DNA of 64,000 nucleotides from Rhizobium terrae (GTDB taxonomy: Bacteria > Pseudomonadota > Alphaproteobacteria > Rhizobiales > Rhizobiaceae). The stretch spans positions 310,001 through 374,000 of the forward strand of contig NZ_QJKM01000005.1 in the NCBI RefSeq assembly GCF_003425685.1. The letters run 5' to 3'. Both the position numbers and the translations under genes were made by a program. This document shows, in pieces, positions 63,475-64,000 of this stretch; the first letter of the stretch is position 1, and the number at the start of each line of letters is the position of its first letter. Under the pieces are notes generated by a model. It saw only the letters and a list, made by a program, of their open reading frames with translations, was not told the DNA's origin and did not search any database.

Positions 63475-63928
63475 GTCTTGCCGGCAACACGTTTGTCCAC
63501 GTCCGGCCGACCGGCGTGGTTGGGAGTGGGGCAGGCAGCGGTATGGGGTTTGGGAGGTAGGATTTTCTGCCTGCCCCGGCCGTTTGATGCGATCCTTGGA
63601 GATTTGTCAGTTCCCGTCAGACCGCATTTTGCGACCATCACCGGAAACCGAGGTCCAAGAACCTTGAAGAGGAGGCCGGTTCGCGAACCCGGTTTCCCAT
63701 CCGATGACGTGAGAATTATCGCTCCGGCCGGGAGGGTGGGGACAAACGGCACAGGCCACTCGGTCCAAGCCGTTGACAAATAAGCGGTTTATTTTTCAAT
63801 GACGCCGAAATCGTCCCCGCATGCGGCCTGCCCGGCGGGGCTTTTGTTTGCGTTTGTCTGTCCCGAGCAACGGGAGTAAAATCCACGTCCCCTGGCCGGC
63901 CGGCCATGGACTTGTGATGGAGGAGAAC
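63475..63928. other. Gap without a supported gene
   Basis: About 450 bases separate mmsB from the DUF1059 gene. Open frames on both strands lack ribosome-binding sites and look like chance GC-rich frames. A CCCCGC/GCGGGG stem followed by CTTTTGTTT near 63822-63850 could end a plus-strand transcript. No GGAAC-type promoter with correct spacing was found. Confidence 0.5.
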
Positions 63929-64000
63929 ATGGGCCGCAAATTTATCGACTGCCGCGAATTTCCGAGCGAGATGAACTGCACCATAGCCATCTCGGCCGAC
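63929..64000 (+). CDS. DUF1059 protein, cut by window edge
   Basis: The first 24 codons read MGRKFIDCREFPSEMNCTIA and ISAD. The KFIDCREF opening matches short DUF1059 proteins, which are small (about 60 residues). AGGAGAAC precedes the ATG. The rest lies beyond the window. Function unknown. Confidence 0.6.
   Translation, partial: MGRKFIDCREFPSEMNCTIAISAD

Noticed and set aside
63478-63783. Open frames of about 100 codons on both strands between mmsB and the DUF1059 gene
   Set aside because: No ribosome-binding site, no recognisable motif, composition of random GC-rich DNA.

Overview
This looks like about 64 kb of chromosome (or chromid) from a member of the Rhizobiaceae (Rhizobium/Neorhizobium/Agrobacterium type). 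The grounds are high GC, rhizobial palindromic mosaic repeats, DctB/DctD-type regulators, an EcfG-family sigma factor with its typical GGAAC-N17/18-GTT promoters, an HWE-family kinase, Ku/LigD end-joining genes and many ABC and tripartite transporters. Assignments come from reading the translations; no database was searched.

Layout. 1-2.8 kb: the 5' part of an asparagine synthetase gene, a mercuric-reductase-like flavoprotein and a DUF4126 membrane protein, all on the minus strand. 3-9.7 kb: a DctB/DctD two-component pair followed by a tripartite tricarboxylate transporter (tctCBA); a sigma-54-like promoter and two DctD-like palindromes lie just before tctC. 9.8-15.6 kb: a LacI regulator divergent from a glucose/mannose-type ABC importer. 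15.7-46.5 kb: a dense block of stress genes (trehalose and glycogen enzymes, two BON proteins, an HWE kinase, topoisomerase IB, a PfpI protein, a caa3-type oxidase operon, DUF892, DUF2934 and DUF2188-like proteins, two Ku proteins, LigD, an EcfG sigma factor, UdgX, a GST, a PQQ glucose dehydrogenase and several very small proteins). 46.5-53.7 kb: a PAS hybrid kinase, then a TetR regulator with an RND efflux pair. 53.7-63.5 kb: a LysR regulator divergent from a branched-chain amino-acid-type ABC importer, followed by a GMC oxidoreductase and two valine-catabolism enzymes. The window ends inside a DUF1059 gene.

The most striking signal is regulatory. From 15.7 to 43.6 kb I count 19 sites of the form GGAAC-N17 or N18-GTT, nearly all placed 3-60 bases before a start codon on the right strand, often in divergent pairs. 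One lies before the ecfG-type sigma gene itself, and another before ku2-ligD on the opposite strand. The block reads as a physically clustered general-stress-response regulon. It also includes genes too short for routine annotation: a 59-residue protein with a NepR-like VPDR motif, a 25-residue membrane microprotein with its own stress promoter, and a 22-residue hydrophobic ORF downstream of ecfG.

A second theme is palindromic repeats at operon junctions. Large inverted-repeat elements lie between the binding-protein gene and the permease genes of two importers, inside the liv operon, and in frame within the 5' end of the caa3 assembly gene.
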